A stretch of 64,000 bases of DNA from positions 274,468 to 338,467 of the forward strand of contig JAXDZG010000012.1 of NCBI GenBank assembly GCA_034086985.1, read 5' to 3'. A model generated the notes under the pieces. The model was given only the letters and a program-made list of their open reading frames with translations, had not been told where the DNA came from and made no database searches. This DNA comes from Phascolarctobacterium_A sp034086985. Its GTDB lineage: Bacteria; Bacillota; Negativicutes; Acidaminococcales; Acidaminococcaceae. This document shows positions 62,162-64,000 of this stretch, in pieces. How positions within the stretch are numbered: position 1 is the first letter of the stretch; each line of letters starts with the position of its first letter. A program made the position numbers and the translations under genes.

Positions 62162-63073
62162 CTACATTTCATGAAAAACAAACATTTTACTTTCTATTAT
62201 CCTTATGAGAGCTTGTAAAGCTTCTTCATAGCTAACCTTTTCTAAGAGGATTTTTTCTGTTACAGCCCTATAATCATTTTCAAAAGCTCGCTCCTGCACA
62301 ATTTTTTGTAAAATGCTTTGGGGATTAATCCCATTTTTGGCAGAATAGCATACGGGAGATTTCATTCTCTCATTTCTTACAGCAACAACTAAGCTTTGAA
62401 ATTCATTGTCTAAAGAAACAGTTGGTAGTAATTTAAAAATGTCATAGATGTGCCGAGAATTTTTCAGACTTTTATCATCTAAATAATAATCACAAATTGC
62501 AAACACCTTATCCACTAGTGTCCGTTCTATATTTTGGACTTGCATGACAAACTTTGTCAAGCTATAACGTTCTAGGATAGTAGGGTCTATCATCCCTAGG
62601 TAGTCCCCAATAATACTTGTAACCGGCATCTTCGTAGTGGGAAAAGCTGTGGTTTTATACACTGTTTCTACAATAATCTCTGAAGATAGAGCATTAACTA
62701 AATCCTTTATGGCAGTATCATATTTAATAATATAGCGGTTATAATTTCTCTTACTTAAGATAGCATCACCGTTGGCTAAGTGCATACCTAAATTCAAAAT
62801 CGTATTCTCTATTTGAGCTTTAACCTGATACTTTTGCCCTTGAGTAATTTTACTATTTGTTGTCAAGTCAATATCTTCGGAAAATCTATTAATAATTTTA
62901 TGGCATTTTGATAAAGATGTTCCTCCTTTAAAAACTAAAAAAGGAAGCTTTGCAGCCAACGATTTTAGAATAAGCGTAATGTAATAGTCCTTTTCAATAA
63001 TCCATTCAGGAATAGCTGTTTCATGGGAAATTTTGGAAAGCAATTCGCAAAAATCACTCTTGTTTTCATGCAT
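62162..63073 (-). CDS. AbiEii/AbiGii nucleotidyltransferase toxin
   Basis: 303 residues from ATG at 63073, overlapping the antitoxin stop (ATGCATGA). Nucleotidyltransferase motif I is FKGGTSLSKCHKIINRFSED, continuing SEDIDL, near residues 45-68. The C-terminal half is helical. Type IV-style AbiE toxins pyrimidylate tRNA acceptor ends and can stop phage growth. Full length for the family. Confidence 0.92.
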   Translation of the reverse strand: MHENKSDFCELLSKISHETAIPEWIIEKDYYITLILKSLAAKLPFLVFKGGTSLSKCHKIINRFSEDIDLTTNSKITQGQKYQVKAQIENTILNLGMHLANGDAILSKRNYNRYIIKYDTAIKDLVNALSSEIIVETVYKTTAFPTTKMPVTSIIGDYLGMIDPTILERYSLTKFVMQVQNIERTLVDKVFAICDYYLDDKSLKNSRHIYDIFKLLPTVSLDNEFQSLVVAVRNERMKSPVCYSAKNGINPQSILQKIVQERAFENDYRAVTEKILLEKVSYEEALQALIRIIESKMFVFHEM

Positions 63074-63695
63074 AAACACAATCCATCAACCCCACTTCAT
63101 AGAGATTTTGGTAAATTTTAGCAGGATAGTATTTAAAATAAGGTTTGAGCATGGCAAAGCTTAGGCCACTCACTCGCATATATTGAATTAGCTTTTCTCT
63201 AGCTTCAGTAATAGATATTTCTATAAATGTATTTAAATCCTTTATCAAATCTAAGAATTGCAATACCTTTACATTTTGAGAAGTGACTAAAACCTTTGGC
63301 TTACGCAGAATAATACCAATCTGTCCCAGCTTAGCTTCACGATAATCTCGTGAGGCCTTATTGCTCACTATTTCGACTACAGCAGAAGCTTGCGTAGTTA
63401 AGCCTAGACGATTAGCAAGACCTATACCACTGATATAGCCTATGTATTCATCATTTTCTTTCAGGTACTTTTTTTCCACAACGGTATTACTATCCGGAGC
63501 AGCTTCTACCCCAAAAATGGTCATTTTAGGTAAATAATAGATACCTTGGTCATAACGCCTAATCTTTCCATCGTCTACCAGCTTTTTGAGCTCTCTGCGC
63601 ATTGCCGCATCAGTTTTACCACATGCCTTTTTTAATTCTCCAGCCAATATCACTTCATTAGGAATATAATTCTTCAAGATGTACTCGTAAAGCAT
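63066..63695 (-). CDS. AbiEi-type antitoxin / repressor
   Basis: 209 residues, ATG at 63695 behind AGGAGGTGATG. An N-terminal winged helix (ACGKTDAAMRRELKKLVDDG, then KIRRYDQGIYYLP) and a C-terminal antitoxin domain (YIGYISGIGLANRLGLTTQA). DUF6088-like. It controls the toxin and represses the operon, probably through the direct repeats just upstream. Confidence 0.88.
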   Translation of the reverse strand: MLYEYILKNYIPNEVILAGELKKACGKTDAAMRRELKKLVDDGKIRRYDQGIYYLPKMTIFGVEAAPDSNTVVEKKYLKENDEYIGYISGIGLANRLGLTTQASAVVEIVSNKASRDYREAKLGQIGIILRKPKVLVTSQNVKVLQFLDLIKDLNTFIEISITEAREKLIQYMRVSGLSFAMLKPYFKYYPAKIYQNLYEVGLMDCVYA

Positions 63696-63712
63696 AGCAT
63701 CACCTCCTAGAA

Positions 63713-63771
63713 CACTTTTGAAGTTGTCTCCTTCACTTTTGTATTATAGGCTATTAAGCTTCAAAAAGCAA
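63713..63771 (-). promoter_or_regulatory. AbiE operon promoter and operator repeats
   Basis: Minus strand TTGCTT (63766-63771) and TATAAT (63743-63748), 17-base spacer. Direct repeats CAAAAGTG at 63734-63741 and 63713-63720 are exactly 21 bases (two turns) apart, just after the -10 box. Confidence 0.68.
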
Positions 63772-63813
63772 TCCTTGAAAACGAAAATTTTTACATTTTT
63801 GGGCACAAAGGTC

Positions 63814-63842
63814 TTGCCAAAGGGTTAAATCTATGTTATTAT
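63814..63842 (+). promoter_or_regulatory. Promoter of the tRNA-Asp/tRNA-Gly operon
   Basis: TTGCCA (63814-63819) and TATTAT (63837-63842), 17-base spacer, about 25 bases before tRNA-Asp. Confidence 0.7.
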
Positions 63843-63867
63843 ATATACCTGTCAGACACCTGACATT

Positions 63868-63944
63868 GGCCCGGTGGTTCAGTTGGTTAGAATGCCGCCC
63901 TGTCACGGCGGAGGTCGTGGGTTCGAGTCCCATCCGGGTCGCCA
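63868..63944 (+). tRNA. tRNA-Asp (anticodon GTC)
   Basis: Starts GGCCCGGTGGTTCAGTTGGT. The anticodon stem GCCGC/GCGGA-type with loop CTGTCAC gives GTC. T-arm GTGGGTTCGAGTCCCAT; CCA is encoded. Confidence 0.97.
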
Positions 63945-63946
63945 AT

Positions 63947-64000
<54 letters not shown>

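Noticed and set aside
63754..63945. Minus-strand 63-codon frame at the window end
   Set aside because: It is antisense to the tRNA-Asp gene.

Overview
The window looks like chromosomal DNA of an anaerobic, gut-type Firmicute with an outer membrane (Negativicutes, perhaps near Phascolarctobacterium or Acidaminococcus; genus is inference). The main evidence is an OmpM-like porin with a signal peptide, an SLH domain, a coiled coil and a C-terminal aromatic residue (39107-40351). It lies among Firmicute-style housekeeping genes: PASTA kinase with PP2C phosphatase, RemA, QueH, and SAM-I and cobalamin riboswitches. Almost all genes are on the minus strand.

Region 1 (1-9010) is accessory DNA. After the start of cobU and its cobalamin riboswitch come a three-Cys radical-SAM-like gene with a TcmP partner, a candidate small RNA, an XRE regulator, and a run of plus-strand toxin-antitoxin-like units: a nucleotidyltransferase with a shortened HEPN protein, HicAB, and a DUF2442-HTH protein. 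Each unit ends in nearly the same terminator hairpin. Two minus-strand operons of mostly unrecognised genes follow: a 74-residue protein, a 324-residue protein and a membrane protein; and a DUF4365 nuclease-like protein with a 383-residue partner. These two are the best candidates for undescribed, possibly defensive, systems.

Region 2 (9005-24579) is one surface-polysaccharide operon read on the minus strand. Its order is galE, a sugar-1-phosphate transferase, four glycosyltransferases including an alpha-1,2-fucosyltransferase, wzy, wzx, an acetyltransferase, wecB, gmd, fcl, manC and manA. The enzymes make GDP-L-fucose, ManNAc and galactose donors for a Wzx/Wzy-assembled glycan. The promoter has a seven-base G tract in its spacer, and the acetyltransferase is broken at a six-base C tract, so phase variation is possible. 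A second HicAB pair lies just upstream.

Region 3 (25630-62150) is housekeeping. It holds the def-fmt-DUF116-rsmB-rlmN-stp-prkC-rsgA-rpe operon, priA, an NhaC antiporter, the OmpM-like porin, a hybrid histidine kinase, ruvCAB-queH-spoIID-queA-tgt-yajC-fthC-secDF, yebC, a Nudix gene, tRNA-Ala, SAM-riboswitch-controlled metK, yicC-remA-gmk-rpoZ-coaBC, a YbaK-type deacylase and rqcH. Repeats include two copies of a short palindromic element, a MITE-like inverted repeat, and an orphan 3' half of a tRNA gene.

Region 4 (62162-64000) is an AbiE-type toxin-antitoxin operon next to tRNA-Asp and tRNA-Gly genes on the plus strand.
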